From DATFWC01 sp045801465 (GTDB taxonomy: Bacteria > Pseudomonadota > Alphaproteobacteria > Rhizobiales > Xanthobacteraceae), in assembly GCA_045801465.1 (NCBI GenBank), contig JBJMSU010000069.1, positions 1-19,908 of the forward strand: 19,908 nucleotides of DNA, given 5' to 3'. Under the pieces are notes generated by a model that worked only from the letters and a program-made list of their open reading frames with translations, was not told the origin of the DNA and did not search any database. Numbering within the stretch: position 1 is the stretch's first letter; each line of letters begins with the position of its first letter. This document shows positions 7,225-14,936 of this stretch, in pieces. The translations under genes were made by a program, and so were the position numbers.

Positions 7225-7705
7225 GCTCACCATCAACGGAAAAGCCCATGCCGTCGACGTCGAGCCGCGGACAACGCTGCTCGATTGTCTGCGCGATCAT
7301 CTCGGGCTCACCGGGGCGCATGCTGGCTGCGAGCACGGCGTGTGCGGCGCCTGCACGGTCCTGCTCGACGGCGTCGCCGTGCGCTCCTGCCTGATGTTCG
7401 CCGTTCAGGCGGATGGCTACGCCATCACCACCATCGAAGGCCTCTCGCCCGGGCCGGGCGAGCTGTCGCCGCTGCAGGACGCATTCTGCGAGACGCACGG
7501 GCTGCAATGCGGCTACTGCACGCCTGCGATGATCCTGACCGCGCACGCGCTGCTGGCCGACAAGCCGGAGCCGACCCGCGACGACATCGTCGAGGCAATT
7601 TCCGGCAATATCTGCCGCTGCACCGGCTACGTGCAGATCGTCGAAGCGATCACGCTCGCCGCCGAGCGCCTGCGCGGCGCCAACCGGCCACCGGAGCCGC
7701 AATGA
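7208..7705 (+). CDS. Molybdenum hydroxylase [2Fe-2S] small subunit (CoxS type)
   Basis: This is a 165-residue electron-transfer subunit with two [2Fe-2S] clusters. The ferredoxin-like N-terminal domain has C41-x4-C46-x2-C49-x11-C61. The helical C-terminal domain has C101-x2-C104-x31-C136-x-C138. All eight ligands are present at canonical spacing. ATG codons at 7199, 7208 and 7214 are all possible starts. GGAGG at 7191-7195 is too close to the first, and homology-like sequence (TELTINGKAH) begins right after the third, so 7208 or 7214 is preferred. The stop overlaps the ATG of the large subunit (ATGA), which implies coupled translation and equal stoichiometry. Confidence 0.94.
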   Translation: MAMRTELTINGKAHAVDVEPRTTLLDCLRDHLGLTGAHAGCEHGVCGACTVLLDGVAVRSCLMFAVQADGYAITTIEGLSPGPGELSPLQDAFCETHGLQCGYCTPAMILTAHALLADKPEPTRDDIVEAISGNICRCTGYVQIVEAITLAAERLRGANRPPEPQ

Positions 7706-10104
7706 GCGACAGGCGTTTCCATTTCGTCTCCACCGACCGCCGCGTGCGCGAGGACCGCCGCTTCGTGGTCGGCCATGGACGTTTTGCCGCTGACATCGCG
7801 CTGCCGGGCACGCGCCATATCGCCATCGTGACTTGTCCGCATCCGGCCGCCCGCATCGTGGCGATCGACAAGAGCGCGGCCCTCGCCATGCCCGGCGTCC
7901 ATTACGTACTCGACGGGCGCGAGCTCGCCGCCGCAACGGCGCCGCTGATGGCCGGGCTCGACACTCCAAATGTGCCGCGCCGGCCTTTGGCGGTCGATGT
8001 GGCGCGCTACTCCGGCGAGTGGGTCGCGGCAGTCGTCGCCGACACACGCGCCTTGGCCGAGGACGCGGCCGAAGCGGTGGAGATCGACTACGAGCTCCAA
8101 CCCTTCGTGCTCGATGCCGAGGAGGCGCTTGCGCCCGCAAGCCCGCCGGTGCACGCGGATCACGGCTCCAACGTGCTGCTCGATCGTACCTTCGTGTGGG
8201 GCGAGGTTGAGCGCGACTTCGCGCAGGCGCCGCATCGCCTTGCGCTGCGCGTCAAATGGGGGCGCAGCTCCACCGTGCCGGTCGAGACGTTCGCCGTCGT
8301 CGTGAGCTGGGATGCGTGGCGCGAGATCCTCGACGTATGGGCCTCGATCCAGATGCCGAAATTCCCCGATCAGATCGCGGCGGCGCTGCGGGTTCCCGGT
8401 TCGGCGGTGCGCGTCCACCACGACGTCGACGTTGGCGGCAGCTACGGGGTGAAGCGTGGCATCAAGCATACCGTGGTCGCCGGCTACCTGTCGCGCCGGC
8501 TCGGATGTCCAATCCGGATCGTGGAGGATCGGCTCGAGAACATGCGCGGTGGCGACGCGCATGGGCCGGAACGGCTGTTCGACGTCGAGGTCGCCTTCGA
8601 CGACGCCGGCGTGATCCGTTCCATGAAGATGCGGGCGCTCGACAACGTCGGCGCGTACGCGGGCCGCTCGCCGTTCCAGCTCGGCAAGCCTGTGGGCGCG
8701 ATCGTCGGCCCGTATCGCATCGGCAGCGTGCAGTATCGCGCCATCGCGGTCACCAGCAACAAGACCGTGCAGGAAGCGGTGCGCGCGTTCGGCCAGTCGC
8801 CGACCAACTACGCCATCGAGCGAATGATGGACGAGGTGGCCAAACGGCTCGGGTTGGACCGCCTGGAGGTGCGGCGGCGCAATCTGATCCGTCGGCAAGA
8901 GTTTCCCTACACGATCCCGAGCGGCAGCACCTATGACAGCGGCGATTACCACGCCGTGATCGATAAGGTGCTCGCTCACACCGCCTATGCCGACCTGATC
9001 GCGGCGCGCGACCGGTTGCGTGCGAGCGGGCGCCTCGCCGGGCTCGGCATCGCCGCCTGCCTGGAGCCGAGCGGCGGCAATTCCTCCTTCGAGCCCTTGC
9101 TCAATCCGAAGAACACCACCACCACCTGGATGGACTCCTGCCGCATCAGCGTGGACCTGAGCGGGGCCGTCACGGCAACCATCCATACGACGTCATCCGG
9201 ACAGGGCCACGAGACTTTGGTCGGGACCGTCGTCGGCGAGGTCCTCGGGCTCGACCCGGATCGCATCCGCGTGGTGCGTCCCGACTCGCTCGAGTCGTTG
9301 CCAAGCAACTCACCCGTGGGCAGCCGCATGGCGATCATGCTCGGCGGCGCCGCGTTCCACGCCGCGCACAAGCTGAAGGCGAAGCTCACGGCCATCGCGG
9401 CGCACGACCTCGGCATTGCGCCGGAGCGTGCGACGTACCGCCATGGCGACGTATATGATGCCGACAACCCGGAGCGCCGGCTTGCGTGGCAGGAGCTCGT
9501 CACCATTGCGCATCGTCATTTCCACCGCCTGCCGCCTGGATTCGAGCCCGGCCTCGCGGCCGCCCACATCATGCAGGTGCCGACCGGCGGAACTCTGCCC
9601 ACGTCCGACGGCCGCGTGCAGATGTACCCGTGCTACTCCTTCGAGTTTCACCTCGTGCTGCTGGCGATCGACCCGGACCTCGGCAAACCTGAGATCAAGC
9701 GCTACCTGGTCGGTCACGACTGCGGCACGGTGATCAATCCGAAGATCGTGCGCGGCATGACGCTCGGCGGCATCGCGCACGGGATCGGCGCGGCGCTGTA
9801 CGAAGAGTTTGCCTATGACGATCAGGGTCAGTTGATCACCCAGACCTTCATGGACTACCTGCTGCCGTCATCGCACGAAGTGCCGCCGATCGAGATCATC
9901 CATCACGAGACCCCTTCCCCGCATACGGTGTTCGGCCAGAAGGGCTCGGGCGAGTCCGGCTATCTCGGCGCACCGGCCGCGATCGCCAGCGCCGTCAACG
10001 ACGCGCTTGCGCCGCTCGGGATCACGATCAACCAGACGCCGATCAAGCTCGCCTGGCTCGGCGACCTCATCGCCGCCGCGAGGCAAGATAAGGAGAATGG
10101 ATAG
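7702..10104 (+). CDS. Molybdenum hydroxylase large subunit, molybdopterin-cytosine-dinucleotide type
   Basis: This is an 800-residue catalytic subunit that hydroxylates a C-H (usually next to a ring nitrogen, or an aldehyde) with oxygen from water. The a/b-hammerhead domain is at about 17-130 and the Moco domains follow. Cofactor-contact blocks are DVDVGGSYGVKRG (241-253) and SSGQGHET (498-505). The catalytic glutamate is E751 in KGSGESGYLGAP. The active-site loop reads VQEAVRAFGQSP (356-367). It lacks the CSFR cysteine of true CO dehydrogenase, and the more usual AYRGAGRPE of many family members is also altered. It is therefore not a CO dehydrogenase, and its substrate pocket is probably divergent. 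Gene order M-S-L is standard. The start at 7702 overlaps the small-subunit stop; the open frame upstream to 7285 is shadow. Confidence 0.93.
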   Translation: MSDRRFHFVSTDRRVREDRRFVVGHGRFAADIALPGTRHIAIVTCPHPAARIVAIDKSAALAMPGVHYVLDGRELAAATAPLMAGLDTPNVPRRPLAVDVARYSGEWVAAVVADTRALAEDAAEAVEIDYELQPFVLDAEEALAPASPPVHADHGSNVLLDRTFVWGEVERDFAQAPHRLALRVKWGRSSTVPVETFAVVVSWDAWREILDVWASIQMPKFPDQIAAALRVPGSAVRVHHDVDVGGSYGVKRGIKHTVVAGYLSRRLGCPIRIVEDRLENMRGGDAHGPERLFDVEVAFDDAGVIRSMKMRALDNVGAYAGRSPFQLGKPVGAIVGPYRIGSVQYRAIAVTSNKTVQEAVRAFGQSPTNYAIERMMDEVAKRLGLDRLEVRRRNLIRRQEFPYTIPSGSTYDSGDYHAVIDKVLAHTAYADLIAARDRLRASGRLAGLGIAACLEPSGGNSSFEPLLNPKNTTTTWMDSCRISVDLSGAVTATIHTTSSGQGHETLVGTVVGEVLGLDPDRIRVVRPDSLESLPSNSPVGSRMAIMLGGAAFHAAHKLKAKLTAIAAHDLGIAPERATYRHGDVYDADNPERRLAWQELVTIAHRHFHRLPPGFEPGLAAAHIMQVPTGGTLPTSDGRVQMYPCYSFEFHLVLLAIDPDLGKPEIKRYLVGHDCGTVINPKIVRGMTLGGIAHGIGAALYEEFAYDDQGQLITQTFMDYLLPSSHEVPPIEIIHHETPSPHTVFGQKGSGESGYLGAPAAIASAVNDALAPLGITINQTPIKLAWLGDLIAAARQDKENG

Positions 10105-10118
10105 CGTCAACTCTGACA

Positions 10119-10236
10119 CGCTCGTCGTGCCCGGCCTTGTGCCGGGCATCCACGTCTTTGCGCAGCCGCACATGGAAGACGTGGATGGCCGGGACAACCC
10201 TCGCCGCTCATAGCGGCTCGCCCGGCCATGACGATG
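10119..10236. repeat. Family-B extragenic palindrome between coxL-type gene and amidohydrolase remnant
   Basis: The inner arms are GCCGGGCATCCACGTCTT (10141-10158) and AAGACGTGGATGGCCGGG (10176-10193), nearly complementary, around a 17-nt loop. Outer arms CGTCGTGCCCGGC (from about 10123) and GCCCGGCCATGACGATG (10219-10235) extend the palindrome. A partial copy lies at 4901-4929. Just left of it, AAGGAG then ATG at 10097 overlaps the large-subunit stop and opens a 38-codon frame that runs into the repeat; this could be the beginning of a gene interrupted by it. Confidence 0.85.
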
Positions 10237-10264
10237 TGGCAGGTGCTGGCGAAGGAAGCCACGG

Positions 10265-10597
10265 ATGATCGTCGATTCCCATGCCCATCTGGTGCCGCCG
10301 GACCTGCTGGCCGCCATCCCCAAGGCGAAGGATCGATTTCCCTCGCTGCGCCTGATCGAGAACGGCGGAAGCCTCGCCTTTGCGTTCGACGCCCGGGTGT
10401 TGCAATTCATCGTCCGCATGCTTGGAACCGAGCGGCTGATGCTGGGTTCCGACATGCCGTTCCCCATCGGCGACCCGGAGCCTGCGCGCATCGTGGCGGC
10501 GGCCGGGCTGAGCGCCGAGCAAGCCGCTTCCGTCAATGGCGGCCTTGCGGCCAAGCTCTTCCGGCTGCCCGATGCCGCTCGAATCGGACGAAATTGA
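10265..10597 (+). pseudogene. Internally deleted ACMSD-type amidohydrolase remnant
   Basis: This 110-codon frame joins the start and the end of an amidohydrolase. It begins VDSHAHLVPP with D4, H6 and H8 of the metal site, continues to about residue 43, then jumps into the C-terminal block GTERLMLGSDMPFPIGDP with the metal Asp at D63. The ending SAEQAASVNGGLAAKLFRL is the normal C-terminal helix of these enzymes. The middle 200 or so residues, with the two remaining metal histidines (the HP and SHxGG blocks), are absent. Intact relatives are about 300-340 residues. The frame has a fair Shine-Dalgarno sequence (AAGGAAG) and no stop, so the deletion was in frame and a small protein could still be made. 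Catalytic activity is unlikely. Confidence 0.75.
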
Positions 10598-10656
10598 CGC
10601 ACGTCCGCAGACATGGCGACGTGTACGATCATGCCGGAAGCTCAGGGAGGAGAACG

Positions 10657-11649
10657 ATGAGATCTTGTCGAGGCGGTCGGGTGAATGCATGGGCGATGGC
10701 GGCATTCATGGCCGCGCTGACGTGCGCGGGCAACGTCGGCGCGCAATCGCTGGAGAAGATTTCGATCGTGATCTTCAGCCCGCCATCGCTCGGCGCTTTC
10801 ATGCCGCCGGTCATCAAGGCAAAGAAGCTCGACCACGCGAACGGGCTGGACATCGCCTTTCAAGAGCGCACGCCCGACGCCTACACGGCCCAGTTCAACT
10901 CGGGCGAGTTCAAGGTCGGCGGCAGCGCATCGTTGCTGACCATCGGGCTCGGCGACGCCCGCGGCGTCAAGGTGAAGTATCTTTTCAACCTGTTCGATTT
11001 CTGGGGCGCCGTCGTGACCTCACGCGCGGAGGTCAAGACGCTGAAAGACCTGGAAGGCCGGCAGCTCGCCGGCGCCCGCTCCACCACCAACTACGTGATG
11101 TTCGAGTTCTTCGCCAAGAAGCTCGGCGTCGACGTCGCCAAGATCCAGGTCGTCAACACGGCGACGCCAGGCCTCGTCAGTTATGCGCTGGCCGACCGCG
11201 CCGATGCGGTCCAGATCTGGGAGCCCGCCTACACCCTGCTCATGGCCAAGAAGCCGAGCATCCGCACCCTCGACATGGGCATCGAGCAGACGTGGAAATC
11301 GTTCGCCAGCGGCAGCCGCATTCCCTATCTCGGGGTCGGCGCGCATGCGGACTGGGCCGACCAGAACCCGGCCCTGGTGGCGAAGCTCTACGCGACCTAC
11401 AAGGCTGCCGCCGAATGGATCGTGAAGAATCCCGACGAGTCCGCCCCGCTGGTGGCGCCGGGCGCCACCGCCGATGACGTCAAGGCGATGGCCTCGCTGA
11501 TCCGCAGCAATGAACGCCTTGCCATCAATCTCGCGTCGGCCGCCGAGGTGCGCAAGGAGATCGAGGGCGTCTACCGGGCAGGCGTCGAAGTCGGCTACTT
11601 CCCGGCCCTGCCGTCAAACACGACGGTCTACGACAAGCCCCTTCCATGA
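10657..11649 (+). CDS. ABC transporter substrate-binding protein, SsuA/TauA/NMT1-like
   Basis: This is a 330-residue periplasmic binding protein that feeds the permease and ATPase encoded next. A signal peptide covers residues 1-29 (a basic start, then AWAMAAFMAALTCAG, with cleavage probable at VGA|QS). The mature part has the two-lobe fold signature of the family, including FNSGEFKVGGSASLLTIGLG (89-108) and TLKDLEGRQLAG. Related proteins bind taurine, sulfonates, nitrate, thiamine precursors or aromatic acids; residues here do not settle which. The strong Shine-Dalgarno GGGAGGAG (10645-10652) decides the ATG at 10657 over the long upstream extension. The stop overlaps the permease start (ATGA). 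Confidence 0.9.
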   Translation: MRSCRGGRVNAWAMAAFMAALTCAGNVGAQSLEKISIVIFSPPSLGAFMPPVIKAKKLDHANGLDIAFQERTPDAYTAQFNSGEFKVGGSASLLTIGLGDARGVKVKYLFNLFDFWGAVVTSRAEVKTLKDLEGRQLAGARSTTNYVMFEFFAKKLGVDVAKIQVVNTATPGLVSYALADRADAVQIWEPAYTLLMAKKPSIRTLDMGIEQTWKSFASGSRIPYLGVGAHADWADQNPALVAKLYATYKAAAEWIVKNPDESAPLVAPGATADDVKAMASLIRSNERLAINLASAAEVRKEIEGVYRAGVEVGYFPALPSNTTVYDKPLP

Positions 11650-12419
11650 TGCAAAATCCGCGCGTCGGCCGCGCCCTGCAGGCGACCGCGAGCACGCTCG
11701 TGCTCGCCGGACTGTGGCAGATCGCTTCGCTGTTCTTCCCGCATTACCTGTTCCCGCCGGTTACCGACGTGGTGAAACGGGCGGTCGACATCGTCGTCTC
11801 CGGGCCGCTGCTCGTGGAAGTGCTCGTCACCGCGGCGCGCATCTTTGCCGGCCTCCTCGGCGCTTTCGTGCTCGGCGCCGCGGTGGCGCTGATGATCGGC
11901 CGCTCGCCGCTCATCGAGAGCTATGTCACGCCGGTCTTGGTGTTCCTGCAGGGAATCCCTGCCCTGTCCTGGGTGGTGATCGCCATCATCTGGTTCCACG
12001 GGATCGAGTTCCGCATCTTCTTCATCATGGTGCTCACCACGCTGCCCGCCTTCACGTTCCAGATCCTCGATGCGTTCCGCTCGATGTCCAAGGACCTGTT
12101 CGAGATGACCATGGCGTTTCGGCCGCGAAAGTGGACCGTGTTCCGCGTGCTGATCGTGCCCACCATCGTTCCGGGCATTCTCACCGCCTGGAAGGTCAAT
12201 CTCGGCAATGCGGCGCGCGTCGTGGTGGTCGCCGAACTGGTGGGAGCGACCGGCGGCGTCGGCTATCAATTGCTGCGCCAGCAGCAATTGTTCGACATGG
12301 CCGGCGCCCTCGCCTGGACGTTGCAGCTCGTGCTGTTCGTGCTGGTGGTGCAGCAGGCGATCGTGGCGATCGAGGGTTTCGTCCTGCGCTACCGGGCGGT
12401 CTCCGAGCGGGCGATGTAG
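11646..12419 (+). CDS. ABC transporter permease, SsuC/TauC family
   Basis: This is a 257-residue inner-membrane permease with about six hydrophobic segments. The family blocks are PVLVFLQGIPALSWVVIAII (about 97-116) and the cytoplasmic EAA-type coupling segment around KDLFEMTMAFRPRKWTVFRV, followed by the LIVPTIVPGI stretch. It is translationally coupled to the binding-protein gene by an ATGA overlap. It forms the channel of an SsuABC-like importer with the ATPase 153 nt downstream. The substrate is unknown. Length is normal for the family. Confidence 0.92.
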   Translation: MMQNPRVGRALQATASTLVLAGLWQIASLFFPHYLFPPVTDVVKRAVDIVVSGPLLVEVLVTAARIFAGLLGAFVLGAAVALMIGRSPLIESYVTPVLVFLQGIPALSWVVIAIIWFHGIEFRIFFIMVLTTLPAFTFQILDAFRSMSKDLFEMTMAFRPRKWTVFRVLIVPTIVPGILTAWKVNLGNAARVVVVAELVGATGGVGYQLLRQQQLFDMAGALAWTLQLVLFVLVVQQAIVAIEGFVLRYRAVSERAM

Positions 12420-12429
12420 TGTGACCACC

Positions 12430-12582
12430 TCTCCCTTTGTCATCCCGGCCGAGCGCGTAAGCGCGAGAGCCGGGACCCAGGACGCCCTGCGATGGAGTTG
12501 CGACGTGCGGTTATCATGCTTTGAGCCGGGAGACCTGGATCCCGGATCGGCTCGCTTCGCGAGCCGTCGGGGATGACAAGTC
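12430..12582. repeat. Extragenic palindrome inside the importer operon, overlapping the ATPase start
   Basis: The arm TTTGTCATCCCGGCCGAG (from about 12436) pairs with CGTCGGGGATGACAAG (12565-12580). Between them are smaller hairpins: GCGCGTAAGCGCG, GGCTCGCTTCGCGAGCC and CCGGGACCC...GGATCCCGG-type arms. It separates the permease gene from the ATPase gene. Its right arm contains the ATG at 12573 used as the ATPase start, so the first two or three codons are repeat sequence. Confidence 0.85.
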
Positions 12583-13364
12583 CAGCGGCGAGCCCGGCCA
12601 TCCGCCTGCACGAGGTCAGCAAGGCGTTCGGCCGCGCCGACGCGCGCGGTGACCTCCTGGCAGTTGACCGCCTGTCGTTCGCCATCGCGAGCGGAGAGAT
12701 CGTCGCAGTCCTGGGCAAGACCGGCTGCGGCAAGTCGACCATGTTCAATCTCGTTGCCGGACTGATCGCGCCGAGCTCCGGCACCGTCGAGGTGATCGGC
12801 CACGACCCGTTTCGCGAGTTCGCGTTCTTCCGCGGCAAGATCGGCATCATCTTCCAGAACGACCGGCTGATGCCGTGGCGCACCGCGCTCGACAATGTCG
12901 TGCTCGGACTGGAAATTCTCGATGCCGAACCCGAGCGCGCTCAAGCGGTGGCCCGCGGATGGCTGGCTCGGCTCGGGCTTGCCGGACATGAGAACGACTA
13001 TCCGCATGCGCTGTCGGGCGGCATGCGCCAGCGCGTCTCGATCGCCCGCGCTTTCGCCGTGGAGCCGGAAATCCTGCTCTGCGACGAGCCGTTCTCCGCC
13101 CTCGACGAGATGACGGCACGCGATCTGCGCGCGGAATTCGTTCGCCTCGTCCAGCAGAACGGCAAAACCGCGGTGTTCGTCACCCATCATATCGACGAGG
13201 CGCTGGAGATCGGCGACCGCATTCTCGTCTTTCACCGGCCGGCACGCATTGCCTTGGAAATCAGCCTCGGCCGCGCTACCGATGCGCAGAGCCGGGCCGA
13301 CGCGCGCGAGCAGATCCTGAAGGTTCTGTCGCTGGAGGATTCAACGAAAGCCGGCGCGCTGTGA
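12573..13364 (+). CDS. ABC transporter ATPase, SsuB/TauB family
   Basis: This is a 263-residue cytoplasmic ATPase for the importer. Walker A is GKTGCGKS (48-55). The family-specific Q-loop region FQNDRLMPWRTALDNV is at 94-109. The signature is LSGGMRQR (147-154), Walker B is ILLCDEP (167-173), and the switch histidine is in VTHH (203-206). The C terminus has the short SsuB-like tail. The ATG at 12573 lies in the right arm of a palindrome and lacks a clear Shine-Dalgarno sequence, but no other ATG or GTG in frame precedes the first conserved residues (IRLHEVSKAFG, 10-20). Its mRNA start region could fold into the hairpin and limit translation relative to the permease. Substrate is unknown. Confidence 0.93.
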   Translation: MTSPAASPAIRLHEVSKAFGRADARGDLLAVDRLSFAIASGEIVAVLGKTGCGKSTMFNLVAGLIAPSSGTVEVIGHDPFREFAFFRGKIGIIFQNDRLMPWRTALDNVVLGLEILDAEPERAQAVARGWLARLGLAGHENDYPHALSGGMRQRVSIARAFAVEPEILLCDEPFSALDEMTARDLRAEFVRLVQQNGKTAVFVTHHIDEALEIGDRILVFHRPARIALEISLGRATDAQSRADAREQILKVLSLEDSTKAGAL

Positions 13365-13400
13365 GACACACTCTCCACGTCGATCGTTACTGGCGCGGAA

Positions 13401-13609
13401 GTGCCACTTGTTCCACCTCTCCCCGCGTGCGGGGAGAGGTCGACTTGCGAGCGCTCTTGCGCGAAGCAAGTCGGGTGAGGGGGCGTTTCAACAGGCTCAG
13501 ACTCGCGGAGATACCCCCTCACCCGGATTCCTTCGCTTCGCAAGCTCCGCTCGGAATCCGACCTCTCCCCGCACGCGGGGAGAGGTGGAGTTTGTGGCAC
13601 CGCCTGCGT
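13401..13609. repeat. 200-bp nested palindromic element, copy 2
   Basis: This has the same size, order and orientation as the element at 33-239. The outer hairpin arms are at about 13413-13442 and 13559-13589. CGACTTGCGAGCGCTCTTGC...GCAAGTCG follows the left arm, then GTGAGGGGGC and its partner CCCCCTCAC. The terminal GTGCCAC (13401-13407) pairs with GTGGCAC (13594-13600). Differences from copy 1 are scattered substitutions and a short length difference that keep much of the pairing. It ends about 35-45 nt before the GTG start of the next gene. Confidence 0.9.
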
Positions 13610-13643
13610 ACGATAACTCGTCAACAAGTCGGGAGCGTTCGGC

Positions 13644-14525
13644 GTGAATATCGGATTTGTCGGGCTCGGCGTGATGGGCCAGGAGATCGTCCCGCGCCTG
13701 CAGGCCGCCGGCCACAAGGTGACGGGCTGGAACCGCAGCCGCGACAAGGCGGCGTCGCTGATCGCCGCCGGCATGGGTTGGGCCGAGACGCCGCGCGCGG
13801 TCGCGGAGGTCTCCGACATCGTCCTCTCCATCGTCACCGACGGCAACGCCGTGCGTTCGGTCGCTCTCGGCCAGGACGGGATCATCGCCGGCCTCAAGCG
13901 CGACGGTATCTATGCCGATATGAGCACGATCGCGCCGGACGTCAGCCGCGCCGTTGCCTCCGAGTTCGCCGCGGCCGGCCGCATGATGCTCGACGCTCCG
14001 CTGTCCGGCAGTCCGGTGACGCTGCGCCAGGGCAACGCCTCGGTCATGGTCGGCGGCGATGCGGCGGCATTCGAGAAAGCGAAGCCGGTGCTGCTCGCGA
14101 TCGGACCGAAGGTGACGCACATCGGCGCCAACGGCCTTGCCTGCCAGATGAAGATCGCCATCAATCTCTTGCTCATGGTGGAGGTGATTGCGTTCGGCGA
14201 AGCGGTGGCGCTTGCCGAGAAGGGCGGGGTTCGACGCGACATCGCCGTCGATGCCGTTCTCAAGAGTGTCGCCGCCTCGCCGGTGCTGGGTTATCGCGGC
14301 CCCTTCATCCTGGAAGGGCAGATGCCGGCGGTTCCGCTCGCCGACGTCACGCTGCAGCAGAAGGACATGCTGCTGGCGCTCGATCTCGGCCGCAAGCTCG
14401 GCAGCCCGGTGCCGCTGGCCGCCGCCGCCAACGAGATCATGAATGCCTGCCGGGGCTTAGGCATCGATCATCGCGACTTCGTCACCGCGCACCAAGTCTA
14501 TCGTCGTCTGGGAGGTCAAGCGTGA
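13644..14525 (+). CDS. 3-hydroxyisobutyrate dehydrogenase-family NAD(P)-dependent oxidoreductase
   Basis: This is a 293-residue beta-hydroxyacid dehydrogenase. The Rossmann motif GFVGLGVMG (4-12) begins directly after the start. NR at 30-31 after the second strand suggests NADP rather than NAD preference (inference). The catalytic lysine is K170 with N174 (CQMKIAIN). The substrate block reads DAPLSGSPVTLRQG (117-130), where the family usually has DAPVSGGxxGAxxG, so the substrate carboxylate loop is altered. The GTG start at 13644 has GGGAG nine bases upstream. It is first in a coupled trio with a cupin and an FAH-type enzyme, and its stop overlaps the GTG start of the cupin (GTGA). It probably oxidises or reduces a hydroxyacid or semialdehyde in the pathway. 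Confidence 0.9.
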   Translation: MNIGFVGLGVMGQEIVPRLQAAGHKVTGWNRSRDKAASLIAAGMGWAETPRAVAEVSDIVLSIVTDGNAVRSVALGQDGIIAGLKRDGIYADMSTIAPDVSRAVASEFAAAGRMMLDAPLSGSPVTLRQGNASVMVGGDAAAFEKAKPVLLAIGPKVTHIGANGLACQMKIAINLLLMVEVIAFGEAVALAEKGGVRRDIAVDAVLKSVAASPVLGYRGPFILEGQMPAVPLADVTLQQKDMLLALDLGRKLGSPVPLAAAANEIMNACRGLGIDHRDFVTAHQVYRRLGGQA

Positions 14526-14932
14526 GCGAAAGCCCGAGAATGTACCGCACCAATCTGCGCGACGTGCCGCAGGTGGGCGGGCTGAAGCGCGACGATGGCT
14601 GGGTGGACATGCAGGTTCAATTCCTGATCGACAAGAAGTCGGCAGGCGCCGCCCACGTGGTCGGCTGGACCGTGCTCAAGCCCGGCGCCCGGCACGAGCG
14701 GCACCTCCATCGCCATTGCGACGAGTTCTTCATCGTGCTGAAAGGCAGGGGAACGATCTACACCGACAAAGGCGAGGAGCCGTCGGCCGAAGGCGACGTG
14801 GTCTATTCCCCGCGCAGCTGCCCGCACGGCTTCAACAACACCTCGAACGAAGACGTTGTTCTGGTGTGGGGCTGGATGGGCGCCGGCTCGATCGAGGCGT
14901 CCGGCTACGAAGTCGATCCCGAGCAGCATTGA
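14522..14932 (+). CDS. Single-domain cupin protein
   Basis: This is a 136-residue single cupin fold, probably metal-binding. Motif 1 fits G-x5-H-x-H-x4-E-x6-G exactly: G55, H61, H63, E68 and G75. Motif 2 has G91, P97, H102 and N106, with Ser at the usual Gly 99. Three histidines and one glutamate give a complete metal site. Such proteins act as small dioxygenases, isomerases, decarboxylases or regulators, and context favours a catabolic enzyme. The GTG start at 14522 is supported by GGAGG at 14511-14515, six bases away; ATG at 14540 is an alternative. It overlaps the dehydrogenase gene and lies four bases before the hydratase gene. Confidence 0.88.
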   Translation: MSESPRMYRTNLRDVPQVGGLKRDDGWVDMQVQFLIDKKSAGAAHVVGWTVLKPGARHERHLHRHCDEFFIVLKGRGTIYTDKGEEPSAEGDVVYSPRSCPHGFNNTSNEDVVLVWGWMGAGSIEASGYEVDPEQH

Positions 14933-14936
14933 CGCC

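Noticed and set aside
7627..9186. 519-codon minus-strand frame inside the Mo-hydroxylase large subunit
   Set aside because: It lies opposite a strongly supported gene, and its composition is typical of an antisense shadow.
7702..10104. Aerobic CO dehydrogenase large subunit
   Set aside because: The CSFR active-site cysteine motif that defines true CoxL is absent from the 356-367 loop.
10097..10213. Short frame with AAGGAG before ATG, overlapping the large-subunit stop
   Set aside because: Most of its 38 codons are palindromic repeat sequence; it is at best a truncated gene start, noted under the repeat.
11628..13235. 535-codon minus-strand frame across the permease and ATPase genes
   Set aside because: It spans two well-supported plus-strand genes and the repeat between them, with low-complexity composition and no motifs.
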